DNA of 64,000 bases from Corynebacterium urealyticum DSM 7109. GTDB taxonomy: Bacteria; Actinomycetota; Actinomycetes; Mycobacteriales; Mycobacteriaceae. Position 1 is the first letter of the stretch. Each line of letters starts with the position of its first letter. Position numbers and translations under genes: made by a program. Where the stretch lies: the NCBI RefSeq assembly GCF_000069945.1, contig NC_010545.1, forward strand, positions 1,240,001-1,304,000, read 5' to 3'. Positions 45,101 through 53,651 of the stretch are shown one piece after another. The notes beneath the pieces were generated by a model. The model ran no database searches and was not told the DNA's origin. It saw only the letters and a list, made by a program, of their open reading frames with translations.

Positions 45101-45826
45101 GTGCAGAATCAGGTACTCACGAAGCGACGTCCCCGCCCGGTCTTCGACCGCGGCCCCAGGCCCTACATGCGAGGGCGGTTACACACCGCCGCCGCGTGGT
45201 ACTTTGGCGGGATGGGCACCGCCCTCACAATCGTGGCGCTGGCGAAATTCGGCATCTCCTGGATGTCCCTGACCACCGCCCTCTACGCGCTGTGCCTGGC
45301 CGGGATGCTGAGTGTAAGCGCCCTCTATCACCGGGTTCCGTGGCGCTCCGCGGCGGCGGTCAACAGCTGGCGGCGGGCCGACCACGCCATGATCGCGATC
45401 TTCATTGCCGGCACCTATGGGCCGGTAACGGTCGCCGCATTCGGCGCGCGGTGGTTCACCGGCTGGGCCTGGTTTAACACCGGCGGATTGTGGATCTTGG
45501 CGGTGTGCTGGCTCGCCGCGCTGGCCGCGGTCGTGCTGAACCTGGTGTGGATCGACCACCCGCGGTGGCTCGACGCCGCCACCTACCTCACGCTCGGTTG
45601 GCTGGCAGCTATCGGCGCCGTGGGCTACTACCAGCAGCTTGGGGTCGCTGTGAGCCTGTTGATGCTGCTCGGCGGGCTGGTCTACTCGCTCGGTGCGGTG
45701 ATCTACGCCAAGCAGTGGCCGAACCCCTCCCCTCGTTGGTTCGGCTTCCACGAGGTCTTCCACGCTGCCACCATCGTGGCAGCGCTTCTGCACCACATCG
45801 CAATCTGGGTGCTCGTGCTCCGCTAG
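45101..45826 (+). CDS. hemolysin III family (PAQR-like) membrane protein
   Basis: 241 residues from GTG 45101. Seven helices start at about residue 29. The PAQR metal residues are visible: Ser and His in SALYHR (about 72-77), Asp in WRRADHAMI (about 92-100) and the two His in HEVFHAATIVAALLHH (about 217-232). Family members bind zinc in the membrane; despite the name, hemolysis is not established for most. A stop-to-start gap of only 28 bp to fhs suggests cotranscription. It is convergent with cmk-der. Confidence 0.88.
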   Translation: MQNQVLTKRRPRPVFDRGPRPYMRGRLHTAAAWYFGGMGTALTIVALAKFGISWMSLTTALYALCLAGMLSVSALYHRVPWRSAAAVNSWRRADHAMIAIFIAGTYGPVTVAAFGARWFTGWAWFNTGGLWILAVCWLAALAAVVLNLVWIDHPRWLDAATYLTLGWLAAIGAVGYYQQLGVAVSLLMLLGGLVYSLGAVIYAKQWPNPSPRWFGFHEVFHAATIVAALLHHIAIWVLVLR

Positions 45827-45845
45827 AAGCTCGGGGTAGCTTCCG

Positions 45846-48200
45846 CTAGCGCTTCTTTTTCTTCTCCCGGATGCGGATCGCGATGCGCACCGGGGAGCCC
45901 TCGAAGCCGAAGGTCTCGCGCAGCTTGCGCTCCAGGAAGCGGCGGTAGCCGTGCTCCAGGAAGCCCGTGGTGAACAGCACGATCACCGGCGGGCGGGACG
46001 AGGCCTGCGTGGCGAAGAGCACGCGCGGCAGGCGACCGCCACGCATCGGTGGCGGAGTCTCCGCGATGACCGCACGCAGCCAGGTGTTCAACTGTCCGGT
46101 AGGAATGCGCTGATCCCAGCTATCCAGAGCCTCCATCATCGCCGGTTCCAGCTTCTGCAGAGCACGACCAGTCTTAGCGGAGATATTCACCCGGCGGGCC
46201 CACGGCACGTGCGAAAGCTGCAGATCGATCTCCCGCTCCAGCAGCTCCCGGCGATCCTCGTCCACCAGGTCCCACTTATTGAACGCCACGACCAGAGCCT
46301 TGCCGGCATCCAGGATCATCCGCAGCACGCGCTGATCCTGCTCCGCGATCGGCTCGGAGGCGTCCGCCAGGAACACCACGACCTCACTGGCATCAATCGC
46401 GGCACGGGTGCGCAGCGAGGCGTAGTACTCGTGCCCCACCGCGTTCTTCACCTTCTTGCGGATACCGGCGGTATCCACGAAGCGCCAGGTGCGCTCCTCC
46501 AGCTCGACGATGGAGTCCACCGGGTCCACCGTGGTACCCGCGACGTTATCCACCACCGAGCGCTGCTCGCCGGAGATCTTGTTCAGCAGCGAGGACTTGC
46601 CCACGTTCGGCCGGCCCACCAGCGCCACACGGCGCGGGCCGGAAACCACCGAGAGCTCGCGCGGCGTCTCCGGGAAGACCTCCAACAGCTTGTCCAGCAC
46701 ATCTGCCGCGCCGCGCCCGTGCAGCGCGGAGACTGGATACGGGTTGTCCAGGCCAAGCGCCCAGAACTCAGCCATGTCCGCGTACTGCGTATCGGACTCG
46801 AACTTATTGGCCACCACGATCACCGGCACGTCGGAGCGCTGCAGCTTGCGGGCGATAACCTCGTCGGTTTCGGTGATGCCGACCTTCGTATCCACTACGA
46901 AGACGATCGCATCCGCCGTGGCCATCGCGGTCTCCGCCTGGCGGGCGATTGCGGCGTGAATGCCCTTGGCGTCCGGGTCCCAGCCGCCGGTGTCCTGCAC
47001 CCAGAAGCGGCGCCCACCCCAGTCGCCCAGGTAGGAGATTCGGTCGCGGGTCACACCCGGGAAGTCCTCCACCACGGCCTCACGGCGCCCGATGAAGCGG
47101 TTGACCAGCGTGGACTTACCCACGTTTGGTCGACCGACGATCGCCACCGTGCACAGCGCTTCCTTCTGTGCTTCGAGCTCATCGGCGATTCCGAAGGCTT
47201 CCTCGATGGACTCCCAGTCGGTGTCCTCCTCGTCGGATTCCAGCAGGTCGAAGTTCTCCGCCTGCAGGTAGTGCTCGCCGAGCTGCTCCGGGTCGACCTC
47301 CCAGGTCTCGCCGTCCCAGTTCTCGGGGTCCCAGTTCTCCAGGTCCTCCTCGGATACTTCCTGCACCGAGGCGTCCCCATCAGCAGGGACGACGTGCCCC
47401 TCAACCGTGCGGAACACCAGACCACCGGTGCTCTCCGCGCCGTCGGCTGGGATAGCGGAGTCCAGGTCCGATTCCTCGATCAGGCCGGCGATCGCCTCGA
47501 TGACCTCATCGATGCTCATCTCGCCGGTGTCGAGCATGGTGGCATCCTCTGCCGGGCGCAGCGGGGAGGTCTCGCGGGTGGAGTCTGCCTCGTCGCGGCG
47601 CTGGACGTCAGCCAGGACTGCCTCGAAGGTGACCTCGCGGCCAGCGGCGGTGTCCTGGTCGAAGCGGCGCTGCGCGCGCACTTCAGCGCTGGCGGTCATG
47701 TACACCTTCACCGGGGCGTCCGGGAGCACGACCGTGCCGATGTCGCGGCCCTCGACGACGCAACGGCCAGCAGCGGCGGCAAGGTCTCGCTGCAGCTGCA
47801 CCAGGTTGGTGCGGACCTCCGGGATCGCGGCGACGGCGGAGACATGCGCGGTAACCTCCGGGCCACGGATGTCGGCGGAGACGTCCTCTCCGTCCAGCAG
47901 AACCTCGGTGGACTGCGGGTCCTCGTTGACCTGCAACGGCAGCTGGGAGGTCGCCTCGATGATGGCCTCGGTCGCAGCCGGGTCGGCCGGATCGATGCCG
48001 GCCTTCAGCACGTGCAGGGTCGCCACGCGGTACATCGCACCCGTATCCAGGTAACGCGCGCCCGCGTACTGGGCGATGCGGCGGGAGACGGTGGACTTAC
48101 CGGTCCCCGACGGGCCGTCGATGGCCAGCAGGAACCCGCCCTCCTCGAGGTTGTCAATCAGCGCGAGCTGGGAGAAATCAGCGTTCATATCAGTAGTCAT
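45846..48200 (-). CDS. fused cytidylate kinase and GTPase Der
   Basis: 784 residues. Residues about 21-240 are cytidylate kinase ([68 protein letters not shown]), which phosphorylates CMP/dCMP. After an acidic linker of about 100 residues (270-345, [19 protein letters not shown]) comes Der: first G domain ([15 protein letters not shown], about 350; G4 as NKFE instead of NKxD), second G domain ([26 protein letters not shown]) and the KH-like end. Der acts in 50S assembly. In mycobacteria and C. glutamicum cmk and der are separate adjacent genes; a fusion here is also known from some other actinobacteria. It ends the rluB-led run of - strand genes. Confidence 0.95.
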   Translation of the reverse strand: MTTDMNADFSQLALIDNLEEGGFLLAIDGPSGTGKSTVSRRIAQYAGARYLDTGAMYRVATLHVLKAGIDPADPAATEAIIEATSQLPLQVNEDPQSTEVLLDGEDVSADIRGPEVTAHVSAVAAIPEVRTNLVQLQRDLAAAAGRCVVEGRDIGTVVLPDAPVKVYMTASAEVRAQRRFDQDTAAGREVTFEAVLADVQRRDEADSTRETSPLRPAEDATMLDTGEMSIDEVIEAIAGLIEESDLDSAIPADGAESTGGLVFRTVEGHVVPADGDASVQEVSEEDLENWDPENWDGETWEVDPEQLGEHYLQAENFDLLESDEEDTDWESIEEAFGIADELEAQKEALCTVAIVGRPNVGKSTLVNRFIGRREAVVEDFPGVTRDRISYLGDWGGRRFWVQDTGGWDPDAKGIHAAIARQAETAMATADAIVFVVDTKVGITETDEVIARKLQRSDVPVIVVANKFESDTQYADMAEFWALGLDNPYPVSALHGRGAADVLDKLLEVFPETPRELSVVSGPRRVALVGRPNVGKSSLLNKISGEQRSVVDNVAGTTVDPVDSIVELEERTWRFVDTAGIRKKVKNAVGHEYYASLRTRAAIDASEVVVFLADASEPIAEQDQRVLRMILDAGKALVVAFNKWDLVDEDRRELLEREIDLQLSHVPWARRVNISAKTGRALQKLEPAMMEALDSWDQRIPTGQLNTWLRAVIAETPPPMRGGRLPRVLFATQASSRPPVIVLFTTGFLEHGYRRFLERKLRETFGFEGSPVRIAIRIREKKKKR

Positions 48201-48218
48201 CCTTGAAGTCCTCCCGGC

Positions 48219-49094
48219 TTACAGGCCCACGGCCTTGTACAGGCTGGTCAGTTCCGAACGGTTGAGCGCGCGCACGCTCCCCGGCTTCTGGTCGCCGAGC
48301 TGCACCGTGTGAATCTTGGTGCGCACCAGCGCCTGGACCGGGAAGCCCGCGGCCTTCAGCAGGCGGCGCACGATGTGCTTGCGGCCCTCGTGCAGCTCCA
48401 GTTTGATCAGGGACTTGCCCTGCCAAACGTCCACGATCTGGACGTCATCGGCCTTCGCGATGCCGTCGTCCAGCTCGATGCCCTTCTTCAGCTCGTGGAC
48501 CAGGCCCTTCTTCGCCTCGCCCAGCACGGTGGCCATGTAGGTCTTGGAGACCTCGTAGCTGGGGTGCATGAGGCGGTTGGCGAGCTCACCGTCGTTGGTG
48601 AGCAGCAGCAGGCCCTCGGTCTGGGCGTCCAGGCGGCCGACGTGGAACAGGCCCTGGCCCTGCTTGAGGCGCTCGTCGATGAAGTTGCCCACCGACGGAC
48701 GGCCCATGTCGTCGCTCATCGTGGACTGGACGCCGCGCGGCTTGTTGAAGATGTAGTAGTGCATCTCGTCGTTGACCTGGACGCGCACCCCGTCGACGCG
48801 GACGACGTCCTTATTCGGGTCGATGCGCACGCCCATCCGGTCCACGACCTTGCCGTTGACCTCGACGCGGCCCGCGGCGATGAGCTTCTCGCTCATGCGG
48901 CGGCTGGCCACGCCGGCGGCTGCCAGGACCTTCTGCAGGCGGACCTTGTCTTCCGCAGCTGGGGCGGCCTTCTGCTCTGACTTTGTGACGTGCTGGTGGC
49001 GGGCCGGCTTGGCCTTCGGGACGAAGGTCTCGGCGCCGCCGGGCTTCGCAGCGTTCTTTTCCGGTATGCCATCTCGGCGAGCGGGTGTATTCAA
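48219..49094 (-). CDS. rluB: pseudouridine synthase RluB
   Basis: 291 residues from TTG 49094, with AAGGA upstream. After a Lys/Ala/Pro-rich N-terminal extension of about 50 residues there is an S4 domain (VRLQKVLAAAGVASRRMSEKLIAAGRVEVNGK, about 52-83) and the RsuA-type catalytic domain: HVGRLDAQTEGLLLLTNDGELANRLMHP (about 147-174) holds the catalytic Asp in the RLD triplet. It forms a pseudouridine in 23S rRNA helix 89/90. It lies between scpB and cmk-der as in other corynebacteria, with the 18-bp gap to cmk-der suggesting one operon. Confidence 0.93.
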   Translation of the reverse strand: MNTPARRDGIPEKNAAKPGGAETFVPKAKPARHQHVTKSEQKAAPAAEDKVRLQKVLAAAGVASRRMSEKLIAAGRVEVNGKVVDRMGVRIDPNKDVVRVDGVRVQVNDEMHYYIFNKPRGVQSTMSDDMGRPSVGNFIDERLKQGQGLFHVGRLDAQTEGLLLLTNDGELANRLMHPSYEVSKTYMATVLGEAKKGLVHELKKGIELDDGIAKADDVQIVDVWQGKSLIKLELHEGRKHIVRRLLKAAGFPVQALVRTKIHTVQLGDQKPGSVRALNRSELTSLYKAVGL

Positions 49095-49144
49095 ATTATG
49101 TCCTTATTTGCTCAAAGTCTTTGAGGTACGCAGCCCAGTCTAGA

Positions 49145-49741
49145 TCAGTAATCGGATTCGATCGATTCCACATCCGGCAGCAGCGGGGCCAAGTCCGGCA
49201 GCTCGTCCAGCGATTCGATGCCCAGCTGCTCCAGCAGCAGATCGGTGGTCTCGTAGAGGTGGGCGCCACCCGGTCCTGCGGCTGCGGTTTCTTCCTCCCC
49301 CTCGGCTGCCACCTCAACCTGTCGGATCAGCCCGCGCAGCGCCAACGTCCGCATCACGCCATCGCAGTTCACCCCGCGCACCGCCGCGACCTGGGAGCGG
49401 GTCACCGGCTGTCGATAAGCCACCACGGCCAGGGTCTCCAAGGCAGCCCGAGACAGGCGCTGTTGGGTGCCTTGAAGGATCTTCGCCTCCACCACATCCG
49501 AGTTCTCGGGCCGGGTGTATAGGCGCCACAGCCCCTCGCGCTCCCGCAGGTCGAAACCGGAACCACGGGCGTCGAACTCCTCAGCGATCTGGCGCAGCAC
49601 GTCCTCCACCTGGGAGCTATCCACACTGCAGGCCTCGGCGAGCTCCTCGGCAGCCACGGGCTCGTCGGAGACCAGCAGCAGGGATTCCACCCGGCTACGC
49701 AGCTGGGACACCGCGGGCAGGTGCAGGTGTTCTTCACTCAT
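49145..49741 (-). CDS. scpB: segregation and condensation protein B
   Basis: 198 residues. Two winged-helix domains are recognisable: about 8-85 (LRSRVESLLLVSDEPVAAEELAEACSVDSSQVEDVLRQIAEEFDARG) and about 85-160 (LSRAALETLAVVAYRQPVTRSQVAAVRGVNCDGVMRTLALRGLI). The C-terminal part is acidic. ScpB dimers bind ScpA and SMC in the condensin complex. The gene follows scpA by 50 bp on the - strand, and the conserved order parA-scpA-scpB-rluB supports an operon. Confidence 0.93.
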   Translation of the reverse strand: MSEEHLHLPAVSQLRSRVESLLLVSDEPVAAEELAEACSVDSSQVEDVLRQIAEEFDARGSGFDLREREGLWRLYTRPENSDVVEAKILQGTQQRLSRAALETLAVVAYRQPVTRSQVAAVRGVNCDGVMRTLALRGLIRQVEVAAEGEEETAAAGPGGAHLYETTDLLLEQLGIESLDELPDLAPLLPDVESIESDY

Positions 49742-49791
49742 GGTCCAGGGCTCTCCTTCTCAGGTTCATCAGGGGGAATGTGGTGCTGGGG

Positions 49792-50598
49792 CTAATCCCA
49801 GTTCGACGCTGCGACAACCTGCGGATCCACGTCCAGGCCGGTCCAGGCCACCAGCATTTCCTCCAGCGGCGTGGGCTGTTCCACCCCAATGGCGCGGGCC
49901 TTGTACAACTCCAGCAGAGCGAGGAAACGGCCCACCACCACGATGGATTCCTCCGCGTCGCTAATCAGCGAGTCAAAGTTCACCCACTTATTCTCCCCCG
50001 CGATCTTCAGCGTGTTGAGGATCTTGCCGGCCTGCTTCGGCACCGAGACCGCAGGCGCGTGGACGTGGCCGGTCTGCACCCCCTCCGGACGGGGCCGGAA
50101 GACATGGGCGGCCAGCTCCGCGAAGCTCTCCTTCGTGTGCTTAATCTCCACCGGTGGCAGCAGATTGGCGTAGCGGTCCTCCAGAGAGAGCGCCACCGGA
50201 TAGCTGCGAGCCGCACCCCGCTGCCACTCAGCGAAGAGATCCGCGACTTGCTTATAGGCCTTGTACTGCAGCAGGCGGGCGAACAGAAGGTCGCGGGACT
50301 CCAGCAGCTCCAGGTCGGCCTCGTCGTCGACCTCGCCGCGAGGAACCAGACGGGCGGCCTTCAAATCCAGCAACGTGGAAGCAACGAGCAGGAACTCCGT
50401 GACCTCATCCAGGTCCTCAGCGGACTGAGACAGACCCCGGGTATAGGCGATGAACTCGTCGGTGACCTCGGCCAGCGCGATCTCCGTGATATCCAGCTTG
50501 TGCGAGTGAATCAGCTGGAGCAGCAGGTCGAAGGGGCCGTCGAAGTTCGCGAGCGCGACCCGGAACCCCGTGAGCTCCGGTTGCTGGGAATCTGTCAC
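49792..50598 (-). CDS. scpA: segregation and condensation protein A
   Basis: 268 residues from GTG 50598. The kleisin N-terminus is clear (FRVALANFDGPFDLLLQLIHSHKLDITEIALAEVTDEF, about 12-49), followed by the helical middle (EFLLVASTLLDLKAARLVP) and the C-terminal winged helix that contacts SMC (LLELYKARAIGVEQPTPLEEMLVAWTG). It bridges the SMC dimer with ScpB. Cotranscribed with parA upstream and scpB downstream. Confidence 0.93.
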   Translation of the reverse strand: MTDSQQPELTGFRVALANFDGPFDLLLQLIHSHKLDITEIALAEVTDEFIAYTRGLSQSAEDLDEVTEFLLVASTLLDLKAARLVPRGEVDDEADLELLESRDLLFARLLQYKAYKQVADLFAEWQRGAARSYPVALSLEDRYANLLPPVEIKHTKESFAELAAHVFRPRPEGVQTGHVHAPAVSVPKQAGKILNTLKIAGENKWVNFDSLISDAEESIVVVGRFLALLELYKARAIGVEQPTPLEEMLVAWTGLDVDPQVVAASNWD

Positions 50599-50644
50599 GC
50601 GAACCTACTTTTCTGCCACCACGCTGACCAGCGCGGGGCGTGGC

Positions 50645-51532
50645 CTAGTGCTGCTCGGCGACCCGCTGGATGACCTCCGCCGCGAGGTTGCGGTACTGGA
50701 TCGCACCGGAGGACTTCGGGGCCCACGTGCTGATCGGCTCGCCGGCCACAGAGGTCTCCGGGAAGCGGACGGTGCGGGTGATGACCGAGTCGAAGACCTT
50801 GTCCCCGAATGCCTCAACGAGGCGCTCCATGACCTCGCGGGCATGCAGGGTGCGGCGATCGAACATGGTCACCAGGATGCCCAGGACTTCGAGCTTGAAG
50901 TTAAGGCGGTCACGCACCTTCTCGACCGTGTCCATCAGCAGCGCAAGGCCGCGCAGGGAGAAGTACTCGGACTCCACCGGGATCATCACGGAGTCTGCAC
51001 AGGAGAGCGCGTTGACGGTGAGCAGGCCGAGCGAAGGCTGGCAGTCGATGATGATGAAGTCGTAGTCCTTCATCACCGGGCGCAGGGCTCGCGCAAGCGC
51101 CTGCTCGCGGCCGACCTCGTTGACGAGCTGGATCTCCGCAGCGGAGAGGTCGATGTTCGCAGGAACCAGGTCGAGGTTCTCGACACCGCTGGGCAGGATG
51201 GCGTCGAAAATGGAGGAGGAATTGTCGACGAGGAGGTTGTGGACGGTGACGTCCAGCTCCTCGTGGCTGATCCCCAGGCCGGCAGACAGCGCGCCCTGCG
51301 GGTCGAGGTCGACGAGGAGAACTTTACGACCGAACTCCGCGAGTGCAGCACCCATGTTGATCGTCGAGGTGGTCTTGCCGACCCCACCCTTCTGATTACA
51401 CATGGCGATGATGGTCGCAGGCCCATGAGAGGACAGCGGCTCCGGGTCTGGCAGCGGGCGCATGGGGCGCCCCGTGAGCCCGAGTTCTTGCTCGGGCTTA
51501 TCGAAAAGCGCGTCGGAGCTCTGCACTGTCAA
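50645..51532 (-). CDS. ParA family ATPase (SMC-ScpAB-associated)
   Basis: 295 residues. TTG 51532 or GTG 51526 could be the start. The deviant Walker A is CNQKGGVGKTTSTINMGAALAEFG (about 44-67), followed by VLLVDLDPQGALSAGLGI, the Walker B-type DFIIIDCQPSLGLLTVNAL and PVESEYFSLRGLALLMDTVEKVR. This is the paralogue that is always next to scpA in Corynebacterineae, not the origin-proximal ParA, and no parB gene or parS site is seen nearby. Its exact role in segregation is not settled. Confidence 0.92.
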   Translation of the reverse strand: MTVQSSDALFDKPEQELGLTGRPMRPLPDPEPLSSHGPATIIAMCNQKGGVGKTTSTINMGAALAEFGRKVLLVDLDPQGALSAGLGISHEELDVTVHNLLVDNSSSIFDAILPSGVENLDLVPANIDLSAAEIQLVNEVGREQALARALRPVMKDYDFIIIDCQPSLGLLTVNALSCADSVMIPVESEYFSLRGLALLMDTVEKVRDRLNFKLEVLGILVTMFDRRTLHAREVMERLVEAFGDKVFDSVITRTVRFPETSVAGEPISTWAPKSSGAIQYRNLAAEVIQRVAEQH

Positions 51533-51712
51533 GCCCTCTCCCTTGTCTAACGGTCATTTTAGAGCGCGGTTGGCGCTCCCACTACACATAGATTACGCGT
51601 AGATTACGCCGGTGCAATTCCCTCCACCCCATTTTTCGCAGGCTTTTCGGCCAGGTCAGTTGAGTTCAAAGCCAAGGTTGATACTAGGCAAGGCTTAAGC
51701 CTTGAAAGGTCT
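51533..51712. promoter_or_regulatory. parA upstream region with repeats and a palindrome
   Basis: 180 bp without a gene. Two copies of TAGATTACGC lie at 51589-51598 and 51600-51609 (11-bp period). AGCGC-GGTTG-GCGCT forms a short inverted repeat just to their left. Next to the xerD stop there is a perfect 16-bp palindrome CAAGGCTTAAGCCTTG (51689-51704) without a T run. The repeats may be operator or promoter elements of parA; the palindrome may be a terminator stem or a protein site. Confidence 0.45.
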
Positions 51713-52624
51713 CTAGTTCGAGCGCGGGTGGCTCTCCGACCATGCCTCCCGAAGGTGGTCCGGGCTCACCTTCGTATAGATCTGGGTGGTCACCACATTG
51801 CTGTGGCCGAGCAGTTCCTGCACCACGCGGATGTCCGCCCCGCCCTCCAAGAGGTGCGTGGCAAAAGAGTGCCGGAAGCTGTGCGGACTCACCCCAGCGA
51901 CCCCGGCCTTCTCACTGACCGACGAGACCATGTTGAACGCCGACTGACGCCCCATCCGCCCGCCATTGCGGTTGAGAAACAGCGCCGCCGAACCCTTCTT
52001 GTTGAATGCCGGACGGACCCGCACCAGGTAGTGCTGCAACGCATCCAGCGCCGGATCCCCCACCGGGACGACCCGTTCCTTCGAACCCTTGCCCCGGACG
52101 ATGATGAGCTTCTCGGTCGGGTCCACGTCGTCGACGTCCAGCCCCAGCAGCTCGCTGACGCGCGCGCCGGTGGAGTACAGCATCTCCAGCAACGCGCGGT
52201 CGCGGATCTGGATAAGCGACGCGGCGTCGTCGTTCGGGCAGGATTCCAGGATCGCGGTCACCTCGGCGATGCTGAGCGCCTTCGGGATGCTCGCCGCCTG
52301 ACCGGGGCGCGCGACGTCGTCCGCGACGTCCCCTTCGGTGACACCTTCGCCAGTCAGGAAGCGGTGGAAGTTCCGCACCGCCGCAAGAATTCGTGCACGC
52401 GTGGAGGCCGCCAGCCCCTCCCCTTTGGCCAGCGAGGCCATGAAGGACTCGATATCCCCCGTATTCAGCTCGGTCACGCTGCGCGCGCCCAGCCACGCCA
52501 GGTAACGGTCCGTGTCCCGACGGTAGCTATCCAGCGTGTTGCGGGAGAGGTTCCGCTCCAGTCGGAGGTGTCGCAGCCACCGTTCCCGGTGCTGCAGGTT
52601 CGCCTCCTGCGCGTCCGCCGTCAC
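51713..52624 (-). CDS. xerD: site-specific tyrosine recombinase XerD
   Basis: 303 residues from GTG 52624. The N-terminal SAM-like DNA-binding domain (about 10-110: LRHLRLERNLSRNTLDSYRRDTDRYLAWLG) precedes the catalytic domain. The active-site residues are present: Arg in STGARVSELLGLDVDDV, Lys in VRGKGSKERVVPV, His-x-x-Arg in SPHSFRHSFATHLLEGGADIRVVQELLGHSNVVTTQIYTKV, with the final Tyr as nucleophile. With XerC it resolves chromosome dimers at dif, a candidate for which is in this window at 8.8 kb. In mycobacteria and C. glutamicum pyrG and a NUDIX gene lie between this block and steB; here they are absent. Confidence 0.94.
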   Translation of the reverse strand: MTADAQEANLQHRERWLRHLRLERNLSRNTLDSYRRDTDRYLAWLGARSVTELNTGDIESFMASLAKGEGLAASTRARILAAVRNFHRFLTGEGVTEGDVADDVARPGQAASIPKALSIAEVTAILESCPNDDAASLIQIRDRALLEMLYSTGARVSELLGLDVDDVDPTEKLIIVRGKGSKERVVPVGDPALDALQHYLVRVRPAFNKKGSAALFLNRNGGRMGRQSAFNMVSSVSEKAGVAGVSPHSFRHSFATHLLEGGADIRVVQELLGHSNVVTTQIYTKVSPDHLREAWSESHPRSN

Positions 52625-52639
52625 CGACGCCGCCTGCGC

Positions 52640-53641
52640 CTAGTTCTTACCGACGGTGGCGGCCTTGGCGTTGGTCGCCGCGCCGTAGTGGCCAGCGTCT
52701 CCGCCAGCCTGTTCCTTCAGCGCTCGCACCGCAGTGATGCGGCCCGCACTGCGCTGGACGTTGTCCACCGTGGACAGCTTCTCGGCATAAGCCCGCTCGT
52801 TGCGCACGATGCCCAGCGCGGCCTTCTTATCCGCACTGCCGGACTCGCCCACCAGCACCGCGCCCGGCATCTGGCTATCCAGGCCGGCAGCGAAATCAGC
52901 GATGAACTGCGCGCCGTAACCCGACTCATCGGCGGTCACGCCCTTGTTGGTCACGATCAGGGCCAGGTCCACGCCCTCGTCGCCAAGGTCTGCGGGCTTC
53001 TTCAGCACCCCGTTTTTCTCCAGTGCACCGAAGACGACGGCCCGGTCCGAGGCGCTGGCGGTTCCCCCGCCGCGGTTGCCCTCGCTAGCACCCTCGCGAC
53101 CCTCACCGCGATCGCGGTTCTGCTCGCCCTCCGCGGACTTCTCAGCCTTCGGCAGCGTCGAGCTCAGCGCAGCACCCAGCAGTTGGCCGGTGTGCATGCC
53201 CGGGCTTAGCACCTCCTCGCTGAGCTGGGCGCCCGCGGGCAGGCTGTTGGCCGCCACGGACTTCAGCTTGTCGCCCTTCTCCGGGTTCAGCATCTCCTCG
53301 GTCACCGGCAGTGGGGTGACCTCCGCCCCCGCCTTGTCCACCAGCCAGCGCAGTCGATCAACGGTCTCGCGGTCGGCGTCCGGGAAAGAGATCAGCGCGA
53401 CCGTCTTCCCCTCCAGCTCACCGGCAACAGCCTTCGCAGCCAGCCCAGCGACGACGTCATCCGAAGCCTGGGCATCACGATCCGCGGCGTCGGCGTCCTC
53501 GCGGGCAGCGGTGAGCTCCTGGGCGCTCGTCCCCGCACCACCGGCAGCCCCCGGAACGTTCGGGGCCAGCACGTAAACCCCGCCCAGTACGCCAAGGGCA
53601 ATGCCGAAGCCGAGGCCGGCAATCGTTCCAGACTTACTCAC
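52640..53641 (-). CDS. steB: MctB/SteB-like outer-envelope protein
   Basis: 333 residues with one N-terminal hydrophobic segment (TIAGLGFGIALGVLGGVYVLAP, about 5-26) without a clear cleavage site, so anchored and extracellular. The family (mycobacterial Rv1698) was described as copper efflux porin-like MctB; in C. glutamicum the same gene is SteB, working with SteA in septum hydrolysis and cell separation. There is an Ala/Glu-rich coiled region (about 30-70) and a Gly/Glu/Arg-rich segment (about 165-200, EGEQNRDRGEGREGASEGNRGG). It lies 10 bp downstream of steA and 15 bp upstream of xerD. Confidence 0.88.
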   Translation of the reverse strand: MSKSGTIAGLGFGIALGVLGGVYVLAPNVPGAAGGAGTSAQELTAAREDADAADRDAQASDDVVAGLAAKAVAGELEGKTVALISFPDADRETVDRLRWLVDKAGAEVTPLPVTEEMLNPEKGDKLKSVAANSLPAGAQLSEEVLSPGMHTGQLLGAALSSTLPKAEKSAEGEQNRDRGEGREGASEGNRGGGTASASDRAVVFGALEKNGVLKKPADLGDEGVDLALIVTNKGVTADESGYGAQFIADFAAGLDSQMPGAVLVGESGSADKKAALGIVRNERAYAEKLSTVDNVQRSAGRITAVRALKEQAGGDAGHYGAATNAKAATVGKN

Positions 53642-53651
53642 GAGCGACTCC

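Noticed and set aside
45951..48206. Long + strand open frame of about 750 codons opposite cmk-der
   Set aside because: The Cmk and Der motifs are all on the - strand; the + frame has no recognisable domain.
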